From Dehalococcoidia bacterium (lineage in GTDB: Bacteria; Chloroflexota; Dehalococcoidia; Lucifugimonadales; SHYT01), in contig SHYA01000001.1 of assembly GCA_009693055.1 (NCBI GenBank), positions 1 through 64,000 on the forward strand: a stretch of DNA of 64,000 nucleotides. Reading direction: 5' to 3'. The translations under genes were made by a program, and so were the position numbers. This document shows, piece by piece, positions 1-10,828 of this stretch. The notes under the pieces are model-generated. The model ran no database searches. It was not told the origin of the DNA and was given only the letters and a program-made list of their open reading frames with translations. Each line of letters opens with the position of its first letter. Position 1 is the stretch's first letter.

Positions 1-207
1 GATGAAGGTGAAGGAGCGGTCCTCAAAGATGGTGATCTGGACGGGAATGATGGTGCCCTTCTGCGCGGCGGTGCGGGCGTTGTGCTCCTTCACGAAGTTC
101 ATGATGTTGACGCCGTGCTGGCCAAGAGCAGGTCCTACCGGCGGCGCAGGGGTCGCCTCGCCGGCCGGGACCTGGAGCTTCACTATCGCCTTGATCTTCT
201 TTGCCAT
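1..207 (-). CDS. rplK: 50S ribosomal protein L11 (partial, C-terminus outside window)
   Basis: Reverse-strand translation [69 protein letters not shown], typical L11 N-terminus; next to nusG. Confidence 0.96.
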   Translation of the reverse strand, partial: MAKKIKAIVKLQVPAGEATPAPPVGPALGQHGVNIMNFVKEHNARTAAQKGTIIPVQITIFEDRSFTFI

Positions 208-268
208 ACTACTCCGCCATGCTCAACCTACGTGCCCGGTCCGCGCGGCGCCATCCCGATAGCCGCGT

Positions 269-886
269 TTAGCTGACCCGCTCTACCTGGAGGAAGTCCA
301 ACTCCACCGGCGTCTCGCGCCCGAAGAAGGAGACGAGCACCTTGACCTTGCCCCGCTCCTGCTGGACCTCATCCACGACACCGATGAACTCTTTGAACGG
401 CCCATCAATGATCTTGACCGCCTGGCCCTTGGTGAACCCCACCTTGGCGCGCGGCTGGCCGGCAGCCATCCGCTGCATGATGGTAGCCACTTCGCGCGGA
501 GTGAGCGGCAGCGGCTTGGCGCGCTGGCCTCCATGCTGGTCGTCAGCGGAGACGAATCCCGTGACGCCCGGCGTGTTGCGGACCACAGACCAGGTCTGGT
601 CGTCCACAACCATCCGCACCAAGATGTAGCCGGGGAACAGCCGCTCCCTCTTGCTGGTGCGTTTGCCATCCCGAAACTCCACCACCTCTTCCTTGGGGAC
701 GATGACCTCCAATACCCGGTCCCGCACGTCCATGGTGGCGATGCGCTGTTCCAGGCGCTTCTTGACCTGGTCTTCCTGGCCAGAGTAACAGTGGACGATG
801 TACCACTCGCCGAGCACCTGGTCCGCCGCCGGCTGCGCGTCCTGCGCTCTCTCGTGCGTGTTGGTGGTCTGTCCCTGGGTCGTCAT
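269..886 (-). CDS. nusG: Transcription termination/antitermination protein NusG
   Basis: WYIVHCYSGQEDQVKKRLEQR...FPGYILVRM...VRNTPGVTGFV and C-terminal KOW motif; secE-nusG-rplK order. Confidence 0.97.
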   Translation of the reverse strand: MTTQGQTTNTHERAQDAQPAADQVLGEWYIVHCYSGQEDQVKKRLEQRIATMDVRDRVLEVIVPKEEVVEFRDGKRTSKRERLFPGYILVRMVVDDQTWSVVRNTPGVTGFVSADDQHGGQRAKPLPLTPREVATIMQRMAAGQPRAKVGFTKGQAVKIIDGPFKEFIGVVDEVQQERGKVKVLVSFFGRETPVELDFLQVERVS

Positions 887-910
887 CCCGCATCACTTTC
901 CACGGCGCGC

Positions 911-1162
911 TTAGGGGTTCACCACGAGGTCGTCAAGAATGTAATTGAGCAGCAGGTCCGCCGCCCCCAGCAGAACGCCCACCATGGCGGTGAGCACGAT
1001 GGCCACGATGGTGAGCCGCACCACCTGCTCCCGTGTCGGCCACTCCACCTTCCTGAGCTCGCTGTAGACCTCAACGAAAAAACTCCAGCGAAAGACCCGC
1101 TGCGTGGCCGCAGCCGCGGTGGCGCGGACTTCGGAGGAGGAGGACGAGGATTCTCGGGCCAC
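911..1162 (-). CDS. secE: Preprotein translocase subunit SecE
   Basis: EVYSELRKVEWPTREQVVRLTIVAIV with single TM segment; synteny. Confidence 0.95.
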   Translation of the reverse strand: MARESSSSSSEVRATAAAATQRVFRWSFFVEVYSELRKVEWPTREQVVRLTIVAIVLTAMVGVLLGAADLLLNYILDDLVVNP

Positions 1163-1165
1163 GGG

Positions 1166-1330
1166 CTACCTCACCTCCCGGTGGAGCTTGTGGGAACGGC
1201 ACCGCGAGCAGAACCGCTTCAGCTCCAGCCGCTGGGTATCGTTCCGCTTGTTCTTCTCCGTGTGGTAGTTCCGCTCCTTGCAGTCGGTGCACTGGAGCGT
1301 GACGAAGAGCCGGTCGCCTTTCTTTGCCAT
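1166..1330 (-). CDS. rpmG: 50S ribosomal protein L33 (zinc-binding form)
   Basis: Short ORF missing from the track: [54 protein letters not shown], with CxxC pairs. Confidence 0.95.
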   Translation of the reverse strand: MAKKGDRLFVTLQCTDCKERNYHTEKNKRNDTQRLELKRFCSRCRSHKLHREVR

Positions 1331-1368
1331 CGTATCCTATGCAACCTTCTCTAGTTCTACGCTCTCTG

Positions 1369-2583
1369 CTACGCAGGAATGGTCGTGATCTTCGTGAAAA
1401 CGCCGGCGCCCACCGTTTTCCCGCCCTCGCGGATGGCGAACCGCTGGCCCTCCTCCATAGCCACTGGGTACATGAGCTTGACCTTGAACTTGATGTTGTC
1501 GCCCGGCATGACCATCTCCACGCCTTCGGGCAGGGCCACGTCGCCCGTGACGTCCGTGGTCCGCACGTAGAACTGCGGTTTGTAGCCGGTAAAGAACGGC
1601 GTGTGCCGGCCGCCCTCTTCCTTGGTCAAGATGTACACTTCGGCGTCCGCGTTGACGTGCGGCTTGATGCTGCCGGGCTTGGCGACCACCTGGCCGCGTT
1701 CCACGTCCTCGCGCTCTATGCCGCGGAGCAGGAGACCGACGGCGTCGCCGGGAAGCGCCTCATCAAGCAGCTTCCGGAACATCTCCACGCCAGTGACCAC
1801 CGTCTTCTTCGTCTCGCCGAAGCCGATGATCTCCACTTCCTCGCCCACGTGGATCTTGCCGCGGTCCACTCGGCCCGTGACGACGGTGCCGCGGCCTTTG
1901 ATGCTGAATACGTCCTCAATCGGCATCAGGAAGGGCTTGTCCACCTCGCGCACCGGCTCGGGAATGTACGTGTCCAGTGCGTTGAGGAGCTCGGCAATGC
2001 ACTTGGTGGCCTCCGGGTCGGTCGGATTCTGCATCGCCTTGAGGGCGGAGCCGCGGATGATGGGCACCTCGTTGCCGGGAAAGCCGTACTTGGTGAGGAG
2101 GTCGCGGACCTCCAGCTCCACCAGGTCCACCAGCTCCTTGTCGTCCATCAGGTCAACCTTGTTGAGGAAGACGACCATGCGGGGGATGTTCACCTGGCGC
2201 GCCAGCAGGACGTGCTCCCTGGTCTGGGGCATGGCGCCGTCGTTGGCGGCGACCACCAGGATGGCGCCGTCCATTTGGGCGGCCCCCGTGATCATGTTCT
2301 TGATGTAGTCCACGTGTCCGGGACAGTCAATGTGAGCGTAGTGGCGCTTCACCGTCTCGTACTCCACGTGGGAGATGGCGATGGTGAGGATCTTCATCGG
2401 GTCGCGCCGACCCTGCGCCGCGCTGGCCTTGGCCACCTCATCATAGGTCATCTTGGTGGACAGACCTTTCGCGGCCTGCACTGCGGTGAGCGCCGCGGTG
2501 AGCGTGGTCTTCCCATGGTCAATGTGCCCAATGGTCCCGACGTTGACGTGCGGTTTCGTCCGTTCGAACTTTATCTTGGCCAT
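1369..2583 (-). CDS. tuf: Elongation factor Tu
   Basis: [33 protein letters not shown]...; likely start is the internal ATG at 2583. Confidence 0.98.
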   Translation of the reverse strand: MAKIKFERTKPHVNVGTIGHIDHGKTTLTAALTAVQAAKGLSTKMTYDEVAKASAAQGRRDPMKILTIAISHVEYETVKRHYAHIDCPGHVDYIKNMITGAAQMDGAILVVAANDGAMPQTREHVLLARQVNIPRMVVFLNKVDLMDDKELVDLVELEVRDLLTKYGFPGNEVPIIRGSALKAMQNPTDPEATKCIAELLNALDTYIPEPVREVDKPFLMPIEDVFSIKGRGTVVTGRVDRGKIHVGEEVEIIGFGETKKTVVTGVEMFRKLLDEALPGDAVGLLLRGIEREDVERGQVVAKPGSIKPHVNADAEVYILTKEEGGRHTPFFTGYKPQFYVRTTDVTGDVALPEGVEMVMPGDNIKFKVKLMYPVAMEEGQRFAIREGGKTVGAGVFTKITTIPA

Positions 2584-2607
2584 GCTCGTCCTCCTCTGTT
2601 GTACTGG

Positions 2608-2680
2608 AGCCCACAGCCGGACTTGAACCGGCGACCCCGTTCTTACCAAGAACGTGCTCTACCAACTGAGCTATGTGGGC
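2608..2680 (-). tRNA. tRNA-Thr (anticodon GGT)
   Basis: Full cloverleaf by eye: GCCCACA acceptor, loop TTGGTAA, TPsiC GGTTCAAGT. Confidence 0.95.
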
Positions 2681-2740
2681 GCTTTTCCCTGCCTCAAGTC
2701 ACGTGTCCCGTTCTGCCCTCGCGTGTGCGCCGCGTAAGTC

Positions 2741-2824
2741 TGGAGGGGGTAGGATTTGAACCTACGTAGCCCAGAGGGCGCCAGATTTACAGTCTGGTGC
2801 GTTTGGCCGCTCCGCCACCCCTCC
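2741..2824 (-). tRNA. tRNA-Tyr (anticodon GTA)
   Basis: GGAGGGG acceptor, CTGTAAA loop, long variable arm, GGTTCAAATCC. Confidence 0.95.
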
Positions 2825-2904
2825 GCGAAGCCTCGAGTCGCTGCGCCGCTATGGTAACGCTGCGCTATCCTCGCACCCGGTCAGCGCTCAAGCCGCGAGG
2901 CCAC

Positions 2905-2976
2905 AGCCCAAGGGGAGAGTCGAACTCCCAACCTACGGTTTACAAAACCGTCGCGCTGCCATTGCGCCACTTGGGC
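2905..2976 (-). tRNA. tRNA-Thr (anticodon TGT)
   Basis: GCCCAAG acceptor, loop TTTGTAA, GGGAGTTCGACTCTCCC arm. Confidence 0.94.
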
Positions 2977-3118
2977 ACCGCCCGTGGCGGGCGCAGACAA
3001 AAATCAACGCGGGGCGCTCACACACCCCGTCGTTCTACTGTACCGAAGGGCAGGGAGCGCGTCAAGGGCCTGCCCAGACCACCACCCCCCAGCATCGCCG
3101 GGTGCTACGCCGCCTCGT

Positions 3119-4345
3119 TCATACGTCCGGCGGGCGCGCACGCCCCTGAGAAGCGGCGAGAGCGAGCTGCGCCGCCGCCTCCCGGCTCACGACCGCCATC
3201 ACCTGCTGCAAGGGCAAGCCCAGCCGCTCCGCAATGGCCTTGCACTCCTCGTACTCAGGCGCCGCGCTCACCGGACGCCCGTTCCACTCCTTCACCTTCA
3301 TCGTGACCGGACCAAGCGAAGTCTGGACGCTGACGCTGCTGCGGGGCGCCTCATGCCGCTGCACGGGGCGGGTCCGCACCCCCAGGGTTGACGTCTCGGT
3401 CAGCAGCAGCTCCACGGCGCGCGCCTCCAGCGCGGTCGGCAGCAGCGCGCTCAAGAGGGTGCCCGGTCGGTTTTTCTTCATCTGGATGGGGCTGAACCAC
3501 ACATCCAGCGCGCCGAGCGCGAGCAGCTTCTCCTGGACGTAGCCGAACAGCTGGGGTGTCATGTCGTCAATGTTGGTCTCCAGCAGCACCAGGGAAGCGG
3601 TCGCCGCGTCGGCCGCCGCCTCCTCTCCAACCCAGAGTGCGACGACGTTGGGGTGGTCCGGCGTGTCCCGCGTCCCCAGGCCGTAGCCCACGCGCTCCAG
3701 CCTCAAGACGGGCCGCCGGAACTCCGCGAGGGTGGTCACCAACGCCGCGCCCGTTGGGGTGACCGTCTCGCCCCAAAGCGCGCCCGGCGCGGCGACCGGC
3801 GCGTTCGCCTGCGCGGCCAGATGCGCCGTCGCGGGAGCGAACGCGGGCAAAGGGCCATGCTCCGACCGGATCGCGCCCGCACCTGCCGGTAGCAGTGAGG
3901 CCGTGAGCCGCTGAACTCCCAGTAGCTTGAGGCCCGCCACAACGCCGACGACGTCGAGCAGCGTGTCCAGGGAGCCTAGCTCGCACAGGTCAGGCTCGGC
4001 GTCCTGGTCGGTCTCGTGGTGCGCGCGGCGCTCGGCGGCCGCAAGGTTGCCCAGCACCCGCAGCGCGGAAGCCTTCTCCTCGTTCTCCAGGCCGCTCGTC
4101 TCCACCAGGCGGCGGAAGTCACGCCACGTGAGTTTCTTGTGGCGGTGCTCGCCAAGCTCCACACGAAGGTGCGTGCCGTGGACGCCGCCCCGTTGCGCAA
4201 GCCCCGGCGTGAGCGTGAACCCCTTGACAGGCAACTTGGCAAGCTCTGCCTGGAGAGACACCAGCGGCAGGCCGGCGTCCAGCAAGGCCGCCAGCAGCAT
4301 GTCCCCGCTCGCGCCGCCAAGGAGGTGCAGGTACGCCGTCTTCAC
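3119..4345 (-). CDS. larC: Nickel pincer cofactor biosynthesis protein LarC
   Basis: AYLHLLGGASGDMLLAALLDAGLPL..., ...NIDDMTPQLFGYVQEKL...; adjacent to larE. Confidence 0.93.
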   Translation of the reverse strand: MKTAYLHLLGGASGDMLLAALLDAGLPLVSLQAELAKLPVKGFTLTPGLAQRGGVHGTHLRVELGEHRHKKLTWRDFRRLVETSGLENEEKASALRVLGNLAAAERRAHHETDQDAEPDLCELGSLDTLLDVVGVVAGLKLLGVQRLTASLLPAGAGAIRSEHGPLPAFAPATAHLAAQANAPVAAPGALWGETVTPTGAALVTTLAEFRRPVLRLERVGYGLGTRDTPDHPNVVALWVGEEAAADAATASLVLLETNIDDMTPQLFGYVQEKLLALGALDVWFSPIQMKKNRPGTLLSALLPTALEARAVELLLTETSTLGVRTRPVQRHEAPRSSVSVQTSLGPVTMKVKEWNGRPVSAAPEYEECKAIAERLGLPLQQVMAVVSREAAAQLALAASQGRARPPDV

Positions 4346-5202
4346 GCGAGCTCCACCACGGAGGTCTCTGCCAGACGGCCCTCTCCTCCCCGCACCGCAA
4401 GTGCATCGTTCAGGCTGCCGGAGCGGAAGCCCGCGAGGTCAAGCGTGACACGCTGGTAACCCAGCGCCTTGAAGAAGGTGAGCAGCCGTTGGCGGGTTTC
4501 GGGTTCCAGCAGGCGTGGCATGTCGTGCGGCTCCACCTCCAGCCTGGCCTCCTGACCGTAGTGCCGGACGCGGAGCTGGCGCAGCCCCAGGCCCCGGAGG
4601 AACGCCTCGCCGGCCTCTATTTGCCTGAGCGCGCCGATAGTGACGGGAGTGCCGTAGGGGATGCGCGAGGAGAGGCATGGCTGCGCGGGCTTGTCCCACG
4701 TGGGCAACCCCCGCTCGCAGGAAAGCTCCCGCACCTCCTGCTTGGTGAGACGTGCCTCAACCAGCGGGCTGCGGACGCGCCGCTCGGTGGCGGCTTGCAG
4801 GCCGGGCCGGTAGTCTCCAAGGTCGTCGGCGTTCGTCCCCGTGGCCACCCACGCGATGCCGAGCTCTTGCGCAAGGGCGTCCAGCCTGGTGTACAGCTCC
4901 GACTTGCAGAAGTAGCAGCGGCGCGACGAGTTGGCCACGTAGCTGGGGTTGTCCATCTCCTGCGTGTCGAGCAGCCGGTGGGCGAATCCGAGGCGACGCG
5001 CCAGCGCGACAGCCCCCTCCAGTTCGCTCGCAGGTAACGCCGGCGAGACGGCGGTCACCGCCAGCGCCCGCCCCCCCAGCGTGTCGTGCGCGGCCACCGC
5101 CAGGAGCGTGCTGTCCACGCCGCCGGAATACGCGACGACGACGGAGCCCATCTCCCGAAGCAGCCTCTCCAGGCTCGCGCGCTTGTCGTGCAGCGTGCCC
5201 AT
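4342..5202 (-). CDS. larE: ATP-dependent sacrificial sulfur transferase LarE
   Basis: VVAYSGGVDSTLLAVAA PP-loop, RRCYFCKSELY, PCLSSRIPYGTPVT; ATGA overlap with larC. Confidence 0.93.
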   Translation of the reverse strand: MGTLHDKRASLERLLREMGSVVVAYSGGVDSTLLAVAAHDTLGGRALAVTAVSPALPASELEGAVALARRLGFAHRLLDTQEMDNPSYVANSSRRCYFCKSELYTRLDALAQELGIAWVATGTNADDLGDYRPGLQAATERRVRSPLVEARLTKQEVRELSCERGLPTWDKPAQPCLSSRIPYGTPVTIGALRQIEAGEAFLRGLGLRQLRVRHYGQEARLEVEPHDMPRLLEPETRQRLLTFFKALGYQRVTLDLAGFRSGSLNDALAVRGGEGRLAETSVVELA

Positions 5203-5219
5203 GCAGCCTCCCTGGGTGC

Positions 5220-6641
5220 CTAGCCCTCCGCCAGGTCTTCACCAATAGACGATGGCAGTCTCGCCCCGGGGCGCGCAGACAACGCCAGCCGGACCGCCTC
5301 AGCGACCGTGGCCGCCTGCACCAGCTCCAGGCCGACGTCCGGCAGCTTTTGCCCCCGCGCAACGGGCATCAGCGCCCTGGTGAAACCGAGGCGCGCGCTC
5401 TCCCGCAGCCGCCGCTCCATCTGCGGCACCCACCGGAGCTCACCGCTTAATCCAACCTCACCGATGGCCACGGTGTCAGACGGTACGGGGACGCCCCTCA
5501 CGCTGGATGCCAGCGCAAGCGCGATAGCCAAGTCAGCGGCGGGCTCCGTGACGCGGAAGCCCCCGACGACGTTCACGATGACGTCGCAGCTGCCGAGCGG
5601 GATCCGCGCGCGCTGGCTCAGCACCGCGGCGAGCATCACCACGCGGGCCTGCTCCAGCCCACTGCTCAGGCGCCTCGGCGTCGGCATGCTGGTGGGCGCG
5701 GTCAGCGCCTGCACCTCCACCAGCAGCGGCCGGGTTCCTTCCAGCACCGGCACCACGACGTCACCCACCTGGTCCTTCTGCCTCGCGGCCAGCAGCGCCT
5801 GCGAGGGGTCTGCCACTTCCATCAGGCCTCCCGCTTCCATCTGGAAGACCGCCACCTCGTTGGTGGAACCGAAGCGATTCTTCGTCGCGCGGAGCAGCCG
5901 GAGCGGGCCGAGGAGATCACCCTCCAGGTACAGTACCACGTCCACCATGTGCTCCAACACTCGCGGCCCGGCGACATCGCCCTCCTTGGTCACGTGCCCC
6001 GCCAGCAACAGAGGCGTGCGCGTCCCCTTGGCCCAGTGCATGAGCTGCCTGGCGCACTCGCGCACCTGATTGACGCTCCCCGGAGCAGAGGGGAGCGCGT
6101 CCGCCGCCACGGTCTGGATGGAGTCCACGACCAGCGCCGCGGGCCGCAGCCGCTCCGCATGCTCCAGCACCCGCTCCAGGCTCGTCTCGCTCAGGAAGTG
6201 CACCTTGTTGCCGTTCACGTTCAGCCGCTGGGCGCGCATCCGCACCTGGTGCGCGGATTCCTCGCCCGATACGTAGAGGACGGCCCCGGCCGCGGAGGCG
6301 AGGGCGTCGGCGATCTGCAAAAACAGCGTGGACTTCCCGATGCCTGGGTCGCCGGCCAGCAGCACGACCGAGCCGGGCACAATGCCGCCACCCAGCACGC
6401 GGTTCAACTCGCCGGAAGGCAGGACGATGCGCTGGGCCTCGTCGAGCGAGACCTCTGCGAGCAGCTGCGGCACCGCTGCGGAAGCGGAAGGGGCGACCCA
6501 GCGGCGTGGCGCGCGCTCGGCGGCGGGCGCTTCCACGATGGTGTTCCACGCGCCGCATGCTGAACAGCGACCGGCCCAGCGCGGTGTTTCGTCACCGCAT
6601 TGCGTGCAGAAGAACCCACTCTTCCGGTCTGCCTGCGCCAT
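5220..6641 (-). CDS. radA: DNA repair protein RadA
   Basis: FFCTQCGDETPRWAGRCSACGAWNT zinc finger, Walker A GDPGIGKST, KNRFGSTNEVAVF motif; start taken at MAQADRKSG. Confidence 0.96.
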   Translation of the reverse strand: MAQADRKSGFFCTQCGDETPRWAGRCSACGAWNTIVEAPAAERAPRRWVAPSASAAVPQLLAEVSLDEAQRIVLPSGELNRVLGGGIVPGSVVLLAGDPGIGKSTLFLQIADALASAAGAVLYVSGEESAHQVRMRAQRLNVNGNKVHFLSETSLERVLEHAERLRPAALVVDSIQTVAADALPSAPGSVNQVRECARQLMHWAKGTRTPLLLAGHVTKEGDVAGPRVLEHMVDVVLYLEGDLLGPLRLLRATKNRFGSTNEVAVFQMEAGGLMEVADPSQALLAARQKDQVGDVVVPVLEGTRPLLVEVQALTAPTSMPTPRRLSSGLEQARVVMLAAVLSQRARIPLGSCDVIVNVVGGFRVTEPAADLAIALALASSVRGVPVPSDTVAIGEVGLSGELRWVPQMERRLRESARLGFTRALMPVARGQKLPDVGLELVQAATVAEAVRLALSARPGARLPSSIGEDLAEG

Positions 6642-6773
6642 TGTGCCCCCTTGCGCCGCACAGGAGCGCGCTAACTCCCACACTCCTGGTCAACATCATA
6701 CCCCACCACAAGACTCTGGGCAGAGGGGGCACGCCCCTCTCTGCACTCCCTTCCTTTTGTCACGCTGAGCGCA

Positions 6774-6812
6774 GCGAAGGGGCGTCCCGATTTCATCGGG
6801 ACGCCCCTTCGC
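6774..6812. repeat. Perfect 18-bp-stem hairpin, intergenic, joined to a TGAGCGCAGCGAAGG repeat
   Basis: gcgaaggggcgtcccgat-ttc-atcgggacgccccttcgc. Confidence 0.85.
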
Positions 6813-6834
6813 AACCCTGGGCTGCTAAACGCGC

Positions 6835-9315
6835 TTACGCGGAGGCTGCAGGCACTGCCGCGGGCACCGGCGTTCGTGCACTGACGATAATCTTCTCGCC
6901 GTCGTGGTCAACGAGAATGGTGTCGCCCGCCTGGAACTTGCCACTCAGCAGCTCCTCGGACACCACGTCCTCCACCGTGCTCTGGATCAGCCGGCGCAGT
7001 GGCCGCGCTCCAAAGTCCGGGTCGTACCCCTTCTCCGCCAGGTGCTCGCGCGCTGCCTGGGTCGTCTCCAGGTCCAGGTGCTTCTCCTGCACCTGCTTGC
7101 GCACGTTGGCGAGCATCAGGTCCACGATGGACAAGATGTGCTCCCTGGTGAGGGAGTGGAAGGCCACAGTCGCGTCAATGCGGTTCAGGAACTCCGGGCG
7201 GAAGAACCGCTTCATCTCCGCCAGCACCTTCTCCTTCATCCGCTTGTAAGCCTCCTGGAAGTCCGCGGAGCCGTCCTTCTTCGTGGAGAAGCCGATGGCG
7301 GTCTCTTTCCGGATCAGGTCCGAACCCAGGTTGCTGGTCATGATGAAGACGGTGTTGCGGAAGTCCACCTTCCGGCCCTTGGCGTCGGTGAGGTGGCCGT
7401 CGTCAAAGATCTGGAGCAGGATGTTGAAGACGTCCGGGTGCGCCTTCTCAATCTCGTCCAGCAGGATGACGCAGTGCGGCTTGCGGCGAACCTGCTCCGT
7501 GAGCTGACCGCCCTCCTCGTAGCCGATGTAGCCCGGCGGCGCGCCCACCAGCCTGGCGACGGTGTGCCGCTCCATGAACTCGGACATGTCCAGACGGAGG
7601 AGCGCCTCGTCGGAACCGAACATGAACTCGGCAACGGCGCGGGCCAACTCCGTCTTCCCAACACCCGTGGGTCCGAGGAAGATGAACGAGCCGATGGGCC
7701 GCCGCGGGTCTTTAATCCCCGCGCGGGCGCGCCGGACCGCCTTGGACACCACCACAATCGCCTCATCCTGCCCGACGATCCGGGTGTGCAGGTGCTCCTC
7801 CATCTTCAGGAGCCGCTGCGTCTCCTCGGCCTGGAGGCGCGAGAGCGGAATGCCGGTCCACATGGCCACCACGTCCGCGATGTCCTCGGGCGTGACCTCC
7901 GGCTTTCCCTCATGGCGGGCGGACTTCCATTCCTTCGCCGCGCCTTCCATCTTCTCGGTAAGCTTCATCTCCCGCTCGCGGAGTTCGGCGGCGAACTCGT
8001 ACTGGTGGTTCGCGATGGCGTCGTCCTTCTCCTTGCGAACGCTCTCCAGCACGCGCCCCATCTCCTTGAAGGAGAGCGGCGTCGCGCTGTGGCGGATGCG
8101 CACTCTGGAGGCCGCTTCGTCGATGAGGTCAATCGCCTTGTCGGGGAGGAACCGGTCGGTGATGTGGCGAGCGGCCATGCGGGCGGCCGCCTGGACCGAT
8201 TCCTCGCTGATGGTCAAGCGGTGGTACTCCTCGTAGCGCCCCTTGATGTGGCGTAGGATCTCCATCGTATCGTCCACGCTCGGCTCTTCCACCAGCACCG
8301 GCTGGAACCGGCGCTCCAGGGCCGGGTCCCGCTCCACGTACTTCCGGTAATCGTCCAGGGTCGTGGCGCCAATCACCTGCATGTCGCCGCGGGCTAGCGA
8401 AGGTTTGAGGATGTTGGCAGCGTCCACCGCGCCCTCAGCCGCTCCCGCGCCGACCAGGGTGTGCATCTCGTCAATGAAGAGCACGATGTTCCCCGAGGTG
8501 CGGATCTCATCCACCACCTTCTTCAGCCGTTCTTCAAACTCGCCGCGGTATTTGGTGCCCGCAACAGCCGCGCCCATGTCCAGTGTGACCATACGCTTGC
8601 CCTGCAGGGTCTCCGGCACGTCGCCGGTCACGATGCGCTGGGCCAGTGCCTCTACGACGGCGGTCTTACCCACCCCCGGCTCGCCGATAAGCACCGGGTT
8701 GTTCTTGGTCCGCCGCGAGAGGATCTGGACCACGCGCTGGAGCTCGTTCTGGCGGCCCCAGACGGGGTCCAATTTGCCGGCCCTGGCCAGCGCCGTCAGG
8801 TCAACGCCAAGCTGGTCAAGCGTGGGCGTGCGGTTGGCGCTCTTGCCGGCCGCCTGAGGCGTCGCGACGTTCTGGCTCAGGATGCGCTGCGTCTCCGTGC
8901 GCACCTTCTCCAGCGTGACCCCCAGGCTCTCCAGCACGCCGGCGGCCACGCCCTCGCCCTCGCGCATGAGGCCAATGAGCAGGTGCTCCGTCCCGATGTA
9001 GTGGTGGCCCATTCTTCGGGCCTCGTCCACGGCAAGCTCAATGACCTTCTTGGCTCGTGGCGTGAGGCCAATATTCTCGCCGCTCACGGGGCGCTCCCCA
9101 CGGCCGATGATGTACTCCACCGCGGAGCGTACGTTGTTCAGCTCAACGCCCGCGTTCCCCAACACCCGCGCGCCGACACCCTCGGTCTCGCGCACCAAGC
9201 CCAAGAGGATGTGCTCCGTCCCGATATAGTTATGGTTAAAACGGATCGCCTCCTCCTGCGCCAGAGACAGGACCCGCCGCGCCCGCTCCGAGAACTTCTC
9301 AAACCGGCTTGACAT
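6835..9315 (-). CDS. clpC: ATP-dependent Clp protease ATP-binding subunit ClpC
   Basis: Clp_N repeats, two AAA modules ([28 protein letters not shown]), UVR motif. Confidence 0.97.
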   Translation of the reverse strand: MSSRFEKFSERARRVLSLAQEEAIRFNHNYIGTEHILLGLVRETEGVGARVLGNAGVELNNVRSAVEYIIGRGERPVSGENIGLTPRAKKVIELAVDEARRMGHHYIGTEHLLIGLMREGEGVAAGVLESLGVTLEKVRTETQRILSQNVATPQAAGKSANRTPTLDQLGVDLTALARAGKLDPVWGRQNELQRVVQILSRRTKNNPVLIGEPGVGKTAVVEALAQRIVTGDVPETLQGKRMVTLDMGAAVAGTKYRGEFEERLKKVVDEIRTSGNIVLFIDEMHTLVGAGAAEGAVDAANILKPSLARGDMQVIGATTLDDYRKYVERDPALERRFQPVLVEEPSVDDTMEILRHIKGRYEEYHRLTISEESVQAAARMAARHITDRFLPDKAIDLIDEAASRVRIRHSATPLSFKEMGRVLESVRKEKDDAIANHQYEFAAELREREMKLTEKMEGAAKEWKSARHEGKPEVTPEDIADVVAMWTGIPLSRLQAEETQRLLKMEEHLHTRIVGQDEAIVVVSKAVRRARAGIKDPRRPIGSFIFLGPTGVGKTELARAVAEFMFGSDEALLRLDMSEFMERHTVARLVGAPPGYIGYEEGGQLTEQVRRKPHCVILLDEIEKAHPDVFNILLQIFDDGHLTDAKGRKVDFRNTVFIMTSNLGSDLIRKETAIGFSTKKDGSADFQEAYKRMKEKVLAEMKRFFRPEFLNRIDATVAFHSLTREHILSIVDLMLANVRKQVQEKHLDLETTQAAREHLAEKGYDPDFGARPLRRLIQSTVEDVVSEELLSGKFQAGDTILVDHDGEKIIVSARTPVPAAVPAASA

Positions 9316-10516
9316 CGGTCACCCCCGTATTGAGGACGTTCCTAAGCGACTGGCTCGCTCCCACAACGGGAGCCACAACCACCGCGTCTTCCTCTTGCGC
9401 CACCTGCCTGAGGCTGAGCCCCAGGCGGCGCCGCTCCATATCCACCTTCACAATCTTCGCCGTGCACACATCCCCCTCTTTGACCACCTGGTGGGGATGC
9501 TCAATCGGCTTGCTGCTCAGCTCCGAGATGTGGACCAGGCCCTCTACGCCCGGCTCCAGCCTCATAAAGGCCCCAAAAGGCGCCAGCTTCGTCACGGTTC
9601 CCTGGACCACTTGGCCCACTTCGTACCGCGAGGCGACCTGATCCCACGGGTGCGGCTGCATCCGTCGAAGGCTGAGGGAAACCCGGCCAACCTCTCGGTC
9701 CAGCTTCAGGACGTAGAGCTGGAGCTCGTCGCCGACCTTCACCGCATCCTCCGGCGCTCGGACCGGCTGCCAGGCGATTTCAGAAACGTGCAGCAGCCCC
9801 TCCAGGCCGCCGATGTCCACGAACGCTCCGAACGAGCTGAGGCTCGTGACGCGGCCTTTGACAACCTGGCCCTCTTTGAGCTCGCCCATGACCTGTCTTT
9901 TGCGCAGCGCCGTCGCCTCAAGCCACGCGGCTTTTTCAGAAAGCACCACGCGCCGCCTCGGCCGGTCCAGCTCCAGCACCTTCACCGACACGGTCCTCGG
10001 CACCTTCATCCCGTCGCCGTTCTCGGAAAGCTGGAATAGCCCCTTGGTCTCGGGTGCTAGTTGCGAGATGGGAATGAATCCCTGCACACCATCTATTACG
10101 ACGACGGCGCCTCCCCTGTTTGTTGCCGTGATGACTCCAGGGAGAAAGGTCCCTTGCTCCATCGCCTGTTGCAGCGTTGTCCAACCATGTTCCGCAGCCG
10201 CCCGGTCATAGGAAAGAAGGGCATGGCCGTGCTTGCTCTCCGGCTCCAGAACGATTGCGAGCAGCTTGCTCCCGACCTTGAGCGCCTGGCGCCCTTCCTC
10301 GTTCAGGGTCTGCAGCTCGCTAAGCCGGATAACGCCCTCCGACTTGCCGCCGATGTTCACGAGGAGGGCGTCCGGGGATACGCTCATTACCACCCCTTCC
10401 ACAAGCTCACCGCGACGGGCCTCTTTCCAGCCACCCATCTCGTCAAGCAGCTCTCTCATAGAAAGGGCTTGCGACACCGTTGCAGTCTCCTTGGGGGCGA
10501 CCTCGCTCTGTCCCAT
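9299..10516 (-). CDS. rpsA: S1 RNA-binding domain protein (30S ribosomal protein S1-like)
   Basis: Four S1 repeats (e.g. GQVVKGRVTSLSSFGAFVDIGGLEGLLHVSEIAW); start taken at MGQSEVAPKE. Confidence 0.9.
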   Translation of the reverse strand: MGQSEVAPKETATVSQALSMRELLDEMGGWKEARRGELVEGVVMSVSPDALLVNIGGKSEGVIRLSELQTLNEEGRQALKVGSKLLAIVLEPESKHGHALLSYDRAAAEHGWTTLQQAMEQGTFLPGVITATNRGGAVVVIDGVQGFIPISQLAPETKGLFQLSENGDGMKVPRTVSVKVLELDRPRRRVVLSEKAAWLEATALRKRQVMGELKEGQVVKGRVTSLSSFGAFVDIGGLEGLLHVSEIAWQPVRAPEDAVKVGDELQLYVLKLDREVGRVSLSLRRMQPHPWDQVASRYEVGQVVQGTVTKLAPFGAFMRLEPGVEGLVHISELSSKPIEHPHQVVKEGDVCTAKIVKVDMERRRLGLSLRQVAQEEDAVVVAPVVGASQSLRNVLNTGVTDVKPV

Positions 10517-10767
10517 TGCATCCACCAGTACGAATTTATTATAGGCGTCAGGACGACCGGGTGTAAAGGCTAAGAAAGCGCCGATTTCGGCCTCCCAGCA
10601 GCCGAAACTCGCACCCACTCTCCACGCTCCCCAAAAGCACACCTCCTGTCGTCGCGCCACCCACTGTCATTCTGAGCGCAGCGAGGAATCCGTATTACTA
10701 TTAGTCACGGCTTCTTCCGTTGTCCACCTCTGCGTCAGGCGCGATTCGCTTCCGGTCCGGTTGAACC

Positions 10768-10806
10768 CCGCCGGGGCGCTTCGGGCAACGAGAGGCGCCG
10801 GCGGGA
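10768..10806. repeat. GC-rich hairpin
   Basis: CCCGCCGG ... CCGGCGGG complementary arms upstream of corA. Confidence 0.55.
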
Positions 10807-10828
10807 TGAACCAGAGCGGCCCCGCGTT

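Noticed and set aside
1324-2769. 481-aa + strand ORF
   Set aside because: Antisense to tuf and running through two tRNA genes.
2608-2976. tRNA-Thr/Tyr/Thr cluster as unusual
   Set aside because: Resembles the conserved thrU-tyrU-glyT-thrT-tufB arrangement (without tRNA-Gly), so not novel.
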